Made by a program: the position numbers and the translations under genes. From Centroberyx gerrardi (taxonomy: Eukaryota; Chordata; Actinopteri; Beryciformes; Berycidae), in NCBI RefSeq assembly GCF_048128805.1, contig NC_135998.1, forward strand, positions 27,893,492-27,957,491: 64,000 nt of DNA. The letters run 5' to 3'. Numbering within the stretch: position 1 is the stretch's first letter; each line of letters starts with the position of its first letter. A model generated the notes under the pieces. The model saw only the letters and a list, made by a program, of their open reading frames with translations. It was not told the DNA's origin and searched no databases. This document shows positions 46,984-60,775 of the stretch, one piece after another.

Positions 46984-49900
46984 ACTATATGTGCCACAAT
47001 ATAAAAAGGATAAGATTAGGCATTACTCCTCAAGAAGTCTATGTATATGTTTCTCAAATGGCTTGAGAATGTAATTGCTGGCCTCAATTAAACTGGTATA
47101 ATGTATTGCTGAATGCATTTGAGTTTGGATTTGGGTTCAAGTAAGGTTCATTATGTGGAAAAGGCCCAGAGATTTGATGCATTTAATACTTGTTGATAAG
47201 AAATCACGATTATGATAGCATACTTACAAAAAGACAACAAAAAAAAAAGACGGAAAGCAGAATTAGAAGAAAAAATACAGAAAGAAAAAGAAGAAACAAA
47301 GAAAACAAAAGTTAGTTTTATATAATTATAAATCAAATGAAATGAATGATTGGTGTACTAAAAGCTCTACAGTCCAACTCTAAACTATGAAGCATGTTTA
47401 TCAGAGTAATAACACCCTAAAAGGCATTTTACTGTGATTATGGTTACATCACTATACAAACATTAACTTGAAAACTAACCACACTTAAAATATCTCTCCC
47501 TGGCTCATGCTATTTTTTCATCCACACCATTTAATTGTCCCCAGATTACATGGCGGCTTGCAGGAAAAAAAAAAACGTCAATAATTCTAATGAACACAAA
47601 AGACATTTTCCAAGACTGTTCACAGTTTTTGGGACGTGGCTAAGATTACATAATTGAACTGTTTTGTTTTTGTATCCTATGATTATACTGATACTAAGAT
47701 GCTGACTCTGCAGCCTGAATGGGGCTACTGAGTCCAACTGCTTCAAGCTGCCTACAATCTATCATCTTGCAGCTTTTTGTAGGTCAGACATGAACCATTA
47801 CAGAGGATCTGATCTAACTATCCTTCGTGCTATTGAACTACAGTGAACACCAACAAAGAACCATATTAGAGGAAAAAGGTAGGTGGTTATCTAGAAGGCT
47901 CCTCTCATCACACATTGGTTTGAACCCACAACACCTTCAGAAGTCCTTTATACCGGCTCTCAGCACTGATCAGACATATTCTCCCCCACACTACACTGAC
48001 ACCACACCTTACTCTCAGACCACAACATCGCACTCAATCATTTTCAATCTGACCATCAATTTCCCCAACAATAGGCCAATGGGACAACCGAACAGCTTCT
48101 TTGAAACAGCCTGTTCTCAAAATGCATTGTACCAACAATCAGAGACAAATGGGATAAGTTCTGGACTGAGGCTCATATTCAGCTTTTTCTTCACGTGTTG
48201 TTAACTCATATGAACACCTGAGAAGGTAAATTATGAGTGCAGACCAGCCCATCATGCTCAGCTAAAGCTGCAGCGACTGGAATCAGATTTGCTTTGACTC
48301 CCCCTGCTGCCAAAATCTCTAATCTTGCAGGATGACAAATTACCAAAACTCTGTTGATGATGATGATGATGAAAAGTCAAAAATGGACTTGTGGTCCCGG
48401 TAATGTTAGCTGTCATGCCTGAGAAAGCTGAAAAGCAAGAATCACCATCTCCAGTTTGCCTCCATATCAGGATGTTCCTCTTCATATTATCTCCATCTTA
48501 ATCCACAAGAATATTGGGATTCCTAATGTGAAGGATGATGTGCAAGAACAAATACCATACCTTAGTACCATGTTAAATGAACATAGCACTAACCTCCTTG
48601 ACAAGGCACTGACGAAAGATTTACCACTGATTTACCAAAGATTAGGGTCAAAAAGATCATGCCACGCCATTCTTCTAGAGGGCTTCTCCACTTCCATCTC
48701 TGAGGATCTTCCTTTGATCCTCCTCTTCTGGAGATGCCAGGACCCGTCTGCAGACCCCTCAAGGTCTGAGAAGACAACAGCATTTTTCACCTCCCTCAGA
48801 GAGAGATCACGGCCCTTTTCTCACTCCTGCTGAGAAATGCTCGGATTTCTCTCCTCCCAGAAATGTGCGGACTTGCCTCCTATTCTTCAAAGGAGCCAGA
48901 TTCCTCCTCCTCCTCCCCTCATTATGAGCTTCCACATTCCTCGACCCGGTAGGGACCCTCGTCCACTCTTGAGTTGCCATGTTCCAAAGATGACAACTCC
49001 CATGAATGATTACTATCCCTGGCCGAGTGGACAGCTCCCCTTAAAAAGCAATTCTCTATGGCCTTGGTAGTATATCCTCCTCAGCAGATTATATTTGAGT
49101 CGATGGAAAGTACACTGAAACTAACTTGAAGGTTGTTACAGAGCAAAATTAGAGATTAAAAAAAAAAAACAGATTCCAGGTTCCATTCTGGGTCCTAGTT
49201 TTTTCTCGATGTGCTTCCACTTGATCACAGATTTTGTAGACAAAATCCAGCCTTGATATCCAAAGATTCTCTAGTAGTCTCAAAACTGTCTCAAAACTGT
49301 CCCATCAAATTCAGCTTTTAAAAATCATAATACAGCAAACTGCCAGGAATTTGGGAATCCTTTTGATTCTAGTCAAAATGATGAGAATTAAGTCCAAAAG
49401 GTTGTTCAATGTTGTTTTTACCAGTTGAGAAATATCAAGCATGATTTCTACCTTGGGTAAAATTATTCATGCCTCTATCTTGAAGTTCTCTCTCACCTGC
49501 AGCTACTTTAGAATACAGCGGCTAAATACAAAGCACATGGGCAGCCCTTTAACTGTCAGCAGCCTTTAATCATTTACTTGGGAGTATATTCTTGTCAAGC
49601 TCATCTTTTATACAAACTGTTAGCCTGAAACATAGAATAGATGAAAACTTGACGGTAGCATCGCTACCTGTGTAGTTGGCATTTAGTCGTTGTTCAGTTT
49701 GCCCCTGACTCCAAATTACACCAATTTCAAATTTGCCAAAGTGCATCACATACATGTGTGTCTGCATACGATTTACTTAACCACAGCACCATTTATTCTT
49801 TTTTGTACAGGTCGTTATTGCAAATGCAAACATTTAACTAAAATTTCACTTGATTACATATTTCCTGGCCTGTAGAAATCCTTATCCATAGTTCTCAGGA

Positions 49901-50683
49901 AACGTGTGTAAGTTTGTAGTGCATCATATTTGACTGATTGGTTTAAGTGCTCTATATATTATATGGTTAATGGTCTCTTCTGACTTGTATAGGCAATTAA
50001 CTCCATGGTTTTTCCATGAAGCCCTTCTATTTCTACACTGAAAATGTAGCAGCGCAGGAAGGACATTTTGGAGAATGACCGCTGAAAATAACAGGATTTT
50101 CACATTCCTTTACCTGCTTGAATCTCATATTATAGACATGCTGCTCTTCCAATTTTCTAGGCAGCATGAATACATTTTAGGAGAGTATGCTAAAAGTGTA
50201 AACGTGCCATAATGGTAGCGTTGCATAGAGTCCTGCTTAATTATATCAACCAGAGATCATTGAACTACTCGCACTATGATACAAAAACTCAACCGTTGAG
50301 AGCAAATTATTTTAATAATAATTTTTAATATTTTCAGAACTGACGTATTACAAGAGAAACACCAAAATAATACAGTCCCTCTATTCCTCTCAATATCTGC
50401 TGACCTCTATCATCATTGAAGAATCCAGGTTCAAAATTGACCGTCCTTCTAAATGACAAAATGCAATTTAGGTTTCAAAGTCCATATAACTCGTATAACA
50501 TTCATAGCCCATTTTGTCCGTGGTCCATATAGCCTCCTCAGCCCATTATGTCCAAAGTCCATAGTTCATAGTTGTCTGGGCTGGACAGAGACTGGAGACC
50601 AGGCCTTCCTCCTGGGGTGATGTCACTCCTCACCTTATAGCATCCATGACATGGATATGTATTCATGTGTATTGGAACAATAG
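46984..50683. other. Intergenic region between aebp1 and ddx56
   Basis: Two convergent genes flank it. Several frames of 60-125 codons lie between 47827 and 49070, but they have no recognised motif, no matching splice partners and no composition bias, so I do not call a gene. The 3' ends of both transcripts must fall here. Confidence 0.6.
50311..50316 (-). terminator. ddx56: Candidate ddx56 polyadenylation signal (ATTAAA)
   Basis: TTTAAT on the plus strand reads ATTAAA on the minus strand, about 370 bases after the stop. It is the common variant signal in an AT-rich stretch. Confidence 0.35.
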
Positions 50684-53600
50684 CTAGGACTGGCCAGCCT
50701 TGTCTTTTCTGTTTCTCCCTCCAGTGTAGCGGAAACTCTTCAGTGGGTTCTTGCCTGGGATGTTCTACAAGGGAGAGAAGCAATCATTTAATCGATTATT
50801 CTAGCAAAGATGTGACGGAAGGACTTTCCTTTAAAACTATTCATTGTTTGTGCATTTTTCTATGAATTGTAACTGCATTTTTAAATGTTAGTATTTGTAA
50901 AACATATGCCACATGAGGAGAAGAAGCTCATAGTTTTGATGCCCACACATGAAACAGTGTGAGATTTGCTGACTATGCTTATCAATCCCTTTCCTGGTTC
51001 TTTTTCCCTGCGTCTCACCTTGAAGTTGGACTTGACAACACCCTGTGGTTTTGTCTTCTCTCTCTTCCTCCGTCTCCTCCTGCTCGATAGGGGATTGACC
51101 ACTCCTTTCAGTGTCTCGGGAACTGTATGAAATCAACGGAAACAGTATTGGACCTCTTCGTAATCACATAGCTTTTACATGAAGAAGTTCAACTCAAGCT
51201 GTGTGTGTGTGTGTGCGAGTGCGTCTTACTCAGGTATTCCGGTACGTTCTTCAGGTGGGGTTTGATGACGGCGGGGTGCAGGTCTTTGTCGTGTCTCAGC
51301 AGCTGCAGGTCTCTGGGGTTATCCTCAAAATATGTCTGAGTGACAGCGGAAACAACCAATCAGAAAAGGTCTATCTTCCGCACATACGCTAACCACGATC
51401 TTGTTGAATGTTGAATCCATTTATGTCTCTGCACAGGAGTGAAGACCGCTCACCTTAAGCTTTTCTGAATTGAGCAGCTCCTGCTTGATCTCTTTCAGCC
51501 TGGCCTCCTTCACTGCCTGCTTTGTCACTGAACGCATGGCATCCTACATACAGACAAAATAAACATTCATCATTTAAACCTAAATCAGCCATTACTGGGG
51601 CACGTTCACACCAATCATGTCTGGAGCGGTTTATTCAAATTGATTTAATTTGGTTCATTTGGGCAGGTGAGAACATGCCATTACAATATGGGTGGCACCA
51701 AATAATGAGGTACCAGGATGCCTGAAAATGCGAGTCTCAGTCCTCTTCCAAGCAAACTGCGGTGCGGTTTGTCAGGAGTGAGAACGTAATCTGAACCAAC
51801 TACAGGAAACGACCCCAAAACACAAGGTTTTATGGGTAGAAGGAGGCGGATAGTAACATCTGACAGCCAGCGATCACTCATGCTTGGAAAGCCTAGCGTA
51901 ACAAAATGAACCGAGATGCTCATATTCTACTATTTCTTTATGTGTTCTTCACTGGTATGAACACCACAGACAACAAACCTCTGTCCATTAAATGTGAGTC
52001 CATGTGACTTTTGTTTACAGCCTAAACAAACCAAATACAAAAATGCCACAAAGCACATTTTTCCACTATGGTTCGGACCAAAGAAAATGAACTGTAGGTG
52101 TGATCGCACCCTTAGACAGTTTATGAACCAAACATGTCTTGGTGTGCTGTAGCGGGTTGAACTCTTGCTGGGTGGGGACCATATGACGAGGACACTTACC
52201 CTGCACCTGTACCTGAAGCCCTCGATCTCTTCCATCTTAAACTCATAAGGTTTCAGCGCACAGTCAGCATTATCTGAGAAACAAATAGAGAAAATCTGTA
52301 AGCCGTAAAAAAAAAAAAGCATTCTTATTTCCTACCAACTCGCTAGAGGAAGGATTAGACACAGACATGGGAGCTGCCATTTTCTACTGTTGGCTGCTGG
52401 GAAATGACACTAGTTGGGGGTTGAGGGCGTTGCTCAAGGGCACCTCAATGGCCAGATTTCCCTGCTGGTTTTGGGGTTCAAACTGGCAAACCCTTGGCCA
52501 TATCTTTCCTTGTCTGTCTGACTCTAAAGACAGACAGACAGGAGGAAATGAGGTCACAGCAGGCTATTTACCTCCTATGAGGGCATCCTCCACCTCTGAC
52601 AGCAACAGAAGCTCAGTGTGAGAGATGAAGGAGAGAGCCGTGCCTGGGTTGTCTGCTCTTGCCGTTCTACAAAAGCAAAAAGGTGAAGATCAGGGTTTCT
52701 GAAACAAGGCGAATATGACATCTGATGCAGCCAGCGATGATGTGAATCATCAGTCTGATTCTGAAGTGCAGCAGTTAAATGACGCAGACACCGACCTTCC
52801 AACTCGATGAATGTAGGATTCTACAGTTGTGGGAAAGTCAAAGTTGATGACATTGGCGACATTTTGGAAGTCCACGCCTCGGGAGACTCCGTACTCCTTG
52901 TCCTTGACCCTGTGAATACATCATTCAGACATCAGAGTCAATTGAAATTTGAAATATCACACAAAGACAAAGGATAAACGCATGCAAACAGATGGGAAAT
53001 GGGCTTGAGAGGCACCGACTCGTTGAACTCACCTTCCCCCTTTTGCTGCGGCCTTTTTCTTCTTTCCCTTCCCTGCCGTCGTCGATGGTGCAGCGGTGGG
53101 GTCGGCCAAACTCTGTTCGTCTGTGGCGATGATGTAGTCGTAGAACCCCTGGTTGAACTGGGTGATGATGTGACACCTGGTGAGGGGGAGACACAGGCTT
53201 GAACAGGGGAATGGGAACGGACTTACAGCATGAATCTAAAGATGCTTATGCTTTAGAGAGTTGGGTATTGTGGATATAATATACGGTATATATGACTGAA
53301 TTTACAATTCAAGTGAATTGATACAAACTATACAGTATATCTTTTTAGTATTTTGTTACATGATTATGTGACATGGGGACAAACTGAGCCAAAAACTAAT
53401 TTTTTATATTTCTATTCCTCTTAATAGGCAAATTAAATCTAAATGCACACTTCTATGTGCTGTAGTGTGCTAAAATAACTATAAAAACAAACATTATTAT
53501 TGAACACCTACAGTCTAAGTGAAAAACTAAACCTGTTCCTCTGTAAAACGCCGAGGGCTACAAGTATTGAAATTCTTCAGTTTAGCAATTTTTTAACCCA

Positions 53601-56600
53601 GCCCTAATCCTTTAATGGCATCATCTCCCCTCCCCTCCCCTCTCCTCTCACCTGGACTGGACGGGCAACTCGGAGTTGAGCACACAAGCGGGAATGCCAA
53701 ACTGCTCCAGGAACAGTTTGAGTCTGTAGCATCTGTCGACCGCTCCCACGAACACCAGCGTCTTGCCCTGAACCAGCCGCAGCTTCAGCAGCGTGTACAT
53801 GAGCAGGAACTTGTCCTCCTCCTCGCATTTAAGACTGTACTGCTGCAGCTGACCGCTGTCTGGGAGCTGCGAGCCCTGAAGCTTCAGAGTCACCTGAGAA
53901 ACCACATTCAGGACTAATGAGAAACACCAAACACACTTACACACCATCTATAAACGTGCTATTATAGTCGCTATGATGCTCAACTCCCTACTGAAATGCA
54001 GACACAATGCAATTGATTTTTTCGATAGCTGACTGCTGTCTGAAGGATGCACGATATTTCACATGTCCAGACCTTGTTGTAACAGACAAACCTTTGTGGG
54101 AATGTGAATGTGAGAGTTTGAATATGACCTTACAGGGTTGTGCAGCAGCAGCTCCTTCAGGGCCTGGACGTCCTCAGTGAAAGTAGCCGACATCAAGAAA
54201 GACTGGTAGATCTTCGGCAAATGGCTGTTACAACACCAAACAGAACAGATTTCCACAGAATAGATTAAGTTAAAGTGAAAAGAAATTTTGATGATGAATA
54301 CTGTTGAATATGGATGTGTTTTGGTTTTCCAATTACCTTCTACAAGACATTGTGCTTGTGTCAGATGTATTAAATCGAGATATTAGATGAAATCAGCAGT
54401 TCTATTAATTCCTGCAAATAATACACCTCTGTACATTGGACCAATGCACTTAAAATAATCAAAACGTTTGTTGCATTTCTTAATGCCCAACAATGTAGTG
54501 GATGGCTTTTGGGATTGTTATGGTTGTTTCTCTTAGCATTTGTTGTTATGATATAACATGTTTCAAGTGTCAGCATCTTGTCCAGTCAGATTATTATCAG
54601 TGTCTGTCTTATTTGCATAAAGCTATTGAAAACTATACAAATGACTATATTGCTTTCCCCACTGAGTTGTAACTAACCTATGCAGTTTATCCTACACTGA
54701 ACGGGACCCTGTGATATTCTGGTAAAAAAAAAAAAAAAAGACTAGTGAAAACTTCTTTAAAGAAATGAGTAAAAATCAGTAGTCATGAACCCTACAGTAT
54801 GTGCGTTCTCTCACCACAACAGGCTTTTCAGGTCTGCCTCAAAGCCGAACGAGAAGAGCAGGTCAGCCTCGTCCACCACCAGGGTCTCGAGCGACGAATG
54901 CAGGACCAGGTTCTGGGCGTTCAGGTGGGCCAGCACACGAGACGGGGTCCCCACCACCACATCGGGCTTCTCCATTAAGATAGGCCTGCCCAAATCAGCA
55001 TAAAGCGTCAATCACAAACTCACAGTCAGCTTTAGTTACGCAAAATAAATGAGAATAAACTCAGACTGATAATGAGAGCTAAATATTGTTTACATTTCCA
55101 AAAAGATTGTGTACCGCTGAGCAGACTGACCTCTGTGCTGACAGGTCGGCCTTGCCGGAGATGTCGGCCACTCTGACGTCCCTGGAGCAGTAGGCCGTTA
55201 ACTGGCGGATCATGGTCTGGACCTGCTGACCGAGCTCCTTGGTCGGCACCAGGATCAGCGCTCTCACATTCTGCTCACGAACGCTCTGGAGACATTAGAA
55301 CCAACACCCAGGTTAGTGGTAAAGGGGATGACAGGGACAGACACGTGAAATGTTCATCTTACAGAGAAAAGGTCTGGAGGTCACATTATTACAAGGTTCG
55401 AAGGACATCAAAATCTCTCCATTTCTAGGAGGATATAGACTAATTTTATGAAGTCTTTGTTATTGTATTTCTCTGAGAGAGTAAGGTAATATCATGCAAT
55501 ATGCAACTGTATTCCACCTCATGTTTCATACTTCCTTCCTTGTAAGTTTTAAACACTTTAGTGAAACTATATCATACCCGATGTGTATCCTCTTCTTTCT
55601 TATTTTGCTTATAATGGCACCAGTGTGTAGCCTACATCTTTATTTACACAGTTTAATCTCTTGCACTGCGCATTCTTGGTGAAGCTAATGCTCATTACAT
55701 ACACCTGTGACTGTTCACTAGTGTGCACTTTGATGAAGGCAGCCATGCATGTATGAGACTGATGTAATCTGTTAAACACGACTTTGCTGCATCTTTAAAT
55801 CCACTTTCATAGACGACTGGCTTTACTGCCTCTGTGGCTGTTGTTTGCTCACCTGTTTGGAGGCCAGGATGCGCTGTATGACAGGCACGGCGTAGGCAGC
55901 TGTTTTCCCAGATCCAGTTCGGGCTCGAGCCAAGAGATCTTTCCCCTCCAGGGCCAAAGGGATGGCTTTCTCTTGGATCAGGGTGGGCTGAGCCCAGCCT
56001 AAGTCTGCAACCGCCTAAGTCACAATAACATCAATTATTTTAACAGGGCAGAATAAGGTTGGGACGTTTTTCGAAGAGATACGGGAAAAAAGTTACATCA
56101 GCTTCATTCAGATACATCAGAGCAAAGTTAAATGAGCTTGTTATACTCAATCATCACAACAACACTTTTTTTAAACATTTCTCCATCCAGGGAAGGTTAA
56201 CTGGGCATGTTCATGTTTTTTTTCAGCAACATCCTGCTTTAAACTTACACTGCTACACACATTCACACGTGTCCAGTAGTTGTCGAGGTAAGGGACAGCA
56301 TTTCTTATTCACTTTCCCTACCTGAATTCCTACCAATTTGAATTTGTTTTCTTAAATGACATATTTTCCACCTTGCTGAGCCTTGTTCAGAGTTGTGAAG
56401 TCATGGCAGCTTTAGGTGGTGTGCAGCGGAGACTGAGGTGACCGCTGTCCTGCTTGTCCTGACACCTTTCACCCCTTTTGTTGAGGGATGTGAACAGACA
56501 ACCAGACCAAAACTGTCCAAATCAACTGCCGAGGAGGAGTGAGGTCAGTGGGCCTACAGGAGGAGAGCTCTCAGTTTATCTGTGTTGTATGAAGCCCAGC

Positions 56601-57498
56601 ATATCCCAGACTATCTCAACAGAGGGGCAGACCTCACGCGTCAAAACAGGTCTGTGGTTGGAGAATGATGCTCTGTTATGGAGTCTTTACTGCCGTTTTT
56701 GCAATCTGGGAATTACAATGCTACAGCTGAGCATGTACATAAATGCACAGCTGTGCTCTATAAATTGGCAGGCAGACAATAATAGCTTTGACAAAATATT
56801 ATCGCATTTAGACTAATGCAACTGCGACTGTTTCTTAATTTGTTGGGTACACGGAGATTTTTCCCACATTGGCAGACATCTGTGCCGTACATCTGCATCT
56901 GTGCTGCACAGTGACCTTATGAACTACATTCATAAGTCTTGGACACATGATCCCCATGACTGAACTGTCTGGCACTGACCGGCCCGTTAATAAAGTGAAG
57001 CTTAACACACAAGCACACACAGACAGTGTCAGTGATGTAGAAGTGAAACTATGACCATCATATGGACCACAACCACAATTATAAACAAAAATCTGTCATA
57101 TTTTCACACAGACAACTTGTTTTTTTTTCTTTTTGAAGAGGCTATCCTCATATTTGTTTATTTCTCTATTCAAATCCTCATATGCCCTGCACCGGTTTGA
57201 TACAACTATGATACGTTCTACGAATACATGTCATGAAAGTTTATGTCAGCCCAAGAAGGTGAGCAAACTCTCCACTACATCCCTGGTTGTGGTTGTAACA
57301 GTCTGCTAACAGCTAGCATGTTGGTAAGCAAGTCCTCGTGGATTTATCTGAGTTATCGAACATATTCGCAGTTTTTACACATCGGTTAGAGTTCCGGCGT
57401 CTAAATAAAGCCTTTATCGACAGTATAAAATGGTTCATTACCTTTAAAAGACGGTCGTCTAAGCCCATTTCATGGAACAGTAGCCTTTCATTAGCCAT
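50684..57498 (-). CDS. ddx56: DEAD-box RNA helicase 56
   Basis: Nucleolar ATP-dependent RNA helicase in 60S ribosome assembly. Fourteen exons: 57498-57442, 56014-55853, 55285-55131, 54985-54815, 54224-54134, 53893-53652, 53176-53033, 52909-52796, 52666-52572, 52273-52200, 51543-51454, 51335-51230, 51122-51019 and 50764-50684. They give 562 codons, 561 aa (human 547). The start is the ATG at 57498 (MANERLLF). Motifs in order: Q motif (GWAQPTLIQ), Walker A ARTGSGKT (50-57), [16 protein letters not shown] (163-166), SAT (194-196), the motif IV region (TLVFVG), and HRVGRTAR (375-382). A Lys-rich insert ([11 protein letters not shown]) sits before the GVSRGVDF segment, as in orthologs. The conserved [19 protein letters not shown] and a basic nucleolar-type tail ([13 protein letters not shown]) complete it. 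All catalytic motifs are intact. Confidence 0.98.
56015..57441 (-). other. ddx56: ddx56 intron 1
   Basis: 1.43 kb, the longest intron of the gene. No exon or known RNA gene is seen on either strand. Confidence 0.7.
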
Positions 57499-57564
57499 CT
57501 TTCCACTTCTTCTCACACGTGTGTCGCTGGATCTCTACGTCATGCGTCGCACCACACAGAATCA

Positions 57565-58102
57565 TGCTGCCTTCACGTGCCCCTCGTAAACTCTTTCTTC
57601 GGAGATTGAAAATTTATAAAAACGACTCGTCGCCCACTCCAGTGCTTTTGATTAAAAAATATTTCGATAGCTTCTGTAACAAAAGCAGTTCTCTCTTGGT
57701 GGCTGTATTTATTTTATAATTTTTTTAATCAAGTAGCACCCAGCTGCTTTGAACCGCAGTGGGAAAATGAAGAGGAGAAGGAGAAAATGTGCACAGTGCA
57801 TGTTATTGATGTTTTAATTTACTAAAAACAAAAATGAATATCAACTAAGAGTTTGACTAGTGAAAATTAAAACATAAAACAACATTAACTATTTACACAG
57901 AATGCCAAATAATAACATACAATGATATAATGTGTCACTTTTACCATCAGTTGTTGACACGCTTCCATGCTCTCTGCCCAATAAACATCATGTCAGCAAC
58001 TATCACAGAAAATTTCAAGATTCCTAGTCTATTACCACTTTATTAGGTCGTTCATGTGCGGTCTTCGCAATTACAATATTTTCCACAGCCTTGAAGACAG
58101 CA
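57565..58102. mobile_element. MITE copy B upstream of ddx56
   Basis: Termini TGCTGCCTTCA and an imperfect TTGAAGACAGCA are inverted, flanked by TCA on both sides. It is related to 25858-26260. It begins only 67 bases upstream of the ddx56 start codon, so the ddx56 promoter must lie within or next to it. Confidence 0.65.
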
Positions 58103-59616
58103 TCAGCACAGAAGGTGAAAACTGTTGTACCACCAAGACAATCCGGCAGATGTACTCTTTACTTTTAAAATAATAGGACATCCCACCTTAAATGACACCT
58201 ATTTCATCTTAGCACTTTTAGGCTGACATACATCTTGATGATATTAAACTTACTTACATTACATACATTATCCAGCTGAGTGAAGTTATATGAGGATGGA
58301 GTCTTTTAAGGGGAAAAAAAAAAGCATAAAATAATGCTTTTAATTTGCATTGGTGATTGTTTACCTGATGATGATCACCCACGGCCCACCTTTTTATTTA
58401 CTACACTGTAAAAATATATTTAGTCACTTCAACTTCACAATTAAAGTTTCCCTGCTGCCTTGAAATTGCAAGTTGGCTGAAATAGTAGTGAATATTTGGG
58501 TTAAAGTTTATTAGTTGTTATAATGTAAATTGACTGAACAAGCTTAAGACAATTAGTTAAATCAGCAAATGTTTTGTTGACAAGTAGTTGAATCCACTGC
58601 ACTCCAGTGTTATGTTTCACTGAAGGTTTTTAGTGTCAAATTTTATATTTAAAAAAAATTGTAGCGTAACAGAGGTGTGGATTTAACTGGGAACTATTAT
58701 TATTCTATTTTATGTTTTTATCAGAAATAGACTTAAAAGTTTCCATCCTGTAACTTTATTCAAACAAAAAGATGGAGGGTTTTCTGGAGATTTAACTCAA
58801 ATGCAGTGCATGCTGGGTAGTCTGCTGATACACTAACAATGTTTCTAATGAACTTTAACATGATCAGTTCAGTGAATGCTTGGTGAGTCACAAGTTATGA
58901 ACTCATGATTAAGTTACGAAATAAGTAGCTAAGTTGAAATTGACAAATACATACATCCTTTGAATTAATGATTAAAGATGAGTTTGTTTCACTGAGTTTA
59001 AAAAAATTTTTTTTTTTTACAGTGTTTACACTGTGACATAAATTCTTTCAATCTTACACTCAGTTTGTTTAAGCCAAGTTTAAGTGTTTCATTTTGCAGT
59101 TAAACTCTTCATTTGTAGACCCATTGTCATTTTCTTTCAACTTTGGGTTGGAGAGGCATACATCACTGGATATGAGACTGAAATATGTGATAGCCATATT
59201 TATGTAGCCCACACTAATAATTAAAAGAACTGAGTTTAATTCTTGTCTGAACTTTAAATCCAAATGAGCCTCATATTACAGCATTGCTAGCATTGCTAAG
59301 CCAGGAAATGTATCCGGATCCTCAGAAAAAATCATTCTGGATACTGTAACCTTTTTTGATCTTTTTCAGTTCAGTTTCTATGAAGCCTTATATCAGGTGT
59401 GACATAAGAAGAGGCATAACAAACTCTATCTGAAATAGTGGTAAATACCCGCTGATAAAGGTGAAAGGTCTCAGGAATAACCCACATTCCCTTCAGGTTC
59501 AGACAAACACTGTTCCACTGATAGTGAACAAGAGGCTTTTGAACTCAGGACAAGTTTGTCAAAGGCTTTAGATTCAAATGAGCTTTATTTTATATTAGTG
59601 GGAACATTTCTGAACA
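58103..59616. other. Intergenic DNA containing an ACACTGTAAAA-type MITE
   Basis: 58403-59025 starts ACACTGTAAAAA and ends TTTTTACAGTGT. Its right half matches 60285-60640 (shared GCAGTGCATGCTGGG and AATGATTAAAGATGAG). No gene is seen. Confidence 0.7.
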
Positions 59617-60775
59617 GTGCGGCCTCAGAGTGAGAAGGACCTGGGTTCGATTCCCGGTCGTTTCTCTGTGCAATTTGCATGTTCTCCCTGTGTTCTCCCT
59701 GTGTTCTCCCTGTGTTCTCCCTGTGTTCTCCCTGTGTTCTCCCTGTGTTCTCCCTGTGTTCTCCTGGGGTTCCTCCACAGTCCAAAGGCAAGTTTACACT
59801 TCAGAACATCAGCAAGTAACACAAAGCAGTTAGTCAATATGAAAAAATACCAATAAAAAGTAAATTAGTCACCAAAATAGTCTTTCAAAGAGCTGTGACA
59901 GGACCTCATTGGCAGAAAATCTTCAGGTGAGATAAAACTCAAAGAGAAATGGTGTGTGTCTAATGATATGGAATGTTTTTGAAACATCAAAAAATTGCAT
60001 GGGAAAGTTCCCCTCAGTATCAGTCAAAACAAAGAGGAAGAAAATATGTGTGAAACATTTATATTGTCTCTGCTTTTATAAGGCTATTGTGTTTGGGGTC
60101 CGATGTGTATACAGGACCTTGAAAAGATATCATCATGTTAAATTTGATGTTTACCTGTTTTCCCCGTGAAATTAGTCAAAGTCATGAAATATCAAGCTGA
60201 AAAAATAATGTTAATCATGTTTTTAGAGACGTTAGAGACCAAATTGACCCCAAACATAATAGGAGGGTTAAAACGTAGGATTTCTTACTGCCTTGAAATT
60301 GCAAGTCGAAAATAGAGATAGAAATAAAATACTACTGAATAGTTATAGGTCAAAGGTCAAAGAAGGAAGGGTTTCTAGAGAGTTAACTCAACTGCAGTGC
60401 ATGCTGGGAAGTATGCTAATAAGTGAACAATGTTTATATGATCAGTTTAGAGAACGCTTGGTAAGATGTTCTTTCGACTCATAATTTTGAGTCACAAGAC
60501 ATGAGCTCATGATTATATACTGTGAGGCTGACAACTTGCAATTGTAAGTTGAAATTGACGAGCTCATCTCTATACATCGAGTTAATGATTAAAGATGAGT
60601 TGTTTCACTGAATTGCACTGTGAGAGTTTTACAGTGTGAGTGTGACTGATTATTTGTCTGTCTGTGTCGCCCTGTGATGGACTGGCAATCTGCAGGCTGT
60701 TTCCCTGCCTTCCACCCAATGCATGCTGGGATAGGCTCCAGCCCCCCGTGACCCTAAATAGGAATAAATGGGTAA
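59617..60775 (+). mobile_element. Interrupted SINE-like repeat with nested insertions
   Basis: The left part (59617-59800) has a tRNA-type B box (GGTTCGATTCC) and TTTGCATGTTCTCC. The right part (60641-60775) has CCCTGTGATGGACTGGCAA and GCTGGGATAGGCTCCAGCC, the two ends of a repeat I recognise as common in fish. Between them are a piggyBac-like right end (CATAATAGGAGGG then TTAA, to about 60269) and a partial ACACTGTAAAA-type MITE (60285-60640). Confidence 0.6.
59680..59766 (+). repeat. 11-bp minisatellite inside the SINE-like repeat
   Basis: About eight copies of TGTTCTCCCTG. The unit is a local expansion of the repeat's own GCATGTTCTCCCTGTG segment. Eleven is not divisible by 3, so all frames stay open and give a spurious 11-residue peptide repeat. 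Confidence 0.95.

Noticed and set aside
47827-49070. Possible gene from several 75-125 codon frames between aebp1 and ddx56
   Set aside because: No recognisable domain, no paired splice sites that extend the frames, and no homology I can name.
57313-57516. An earlier in-frame start for ddx56 at 57516
   Set aside because: That codon is GTG, not ATG; the ATG at 57498 leads directly into the conserved N-terminus.
59640-59660. tRNA B-box-like sequence
   Set aside because: It belongs to a SINE-like repeat; no A box, acceptor stem or cloverleaf is visible.
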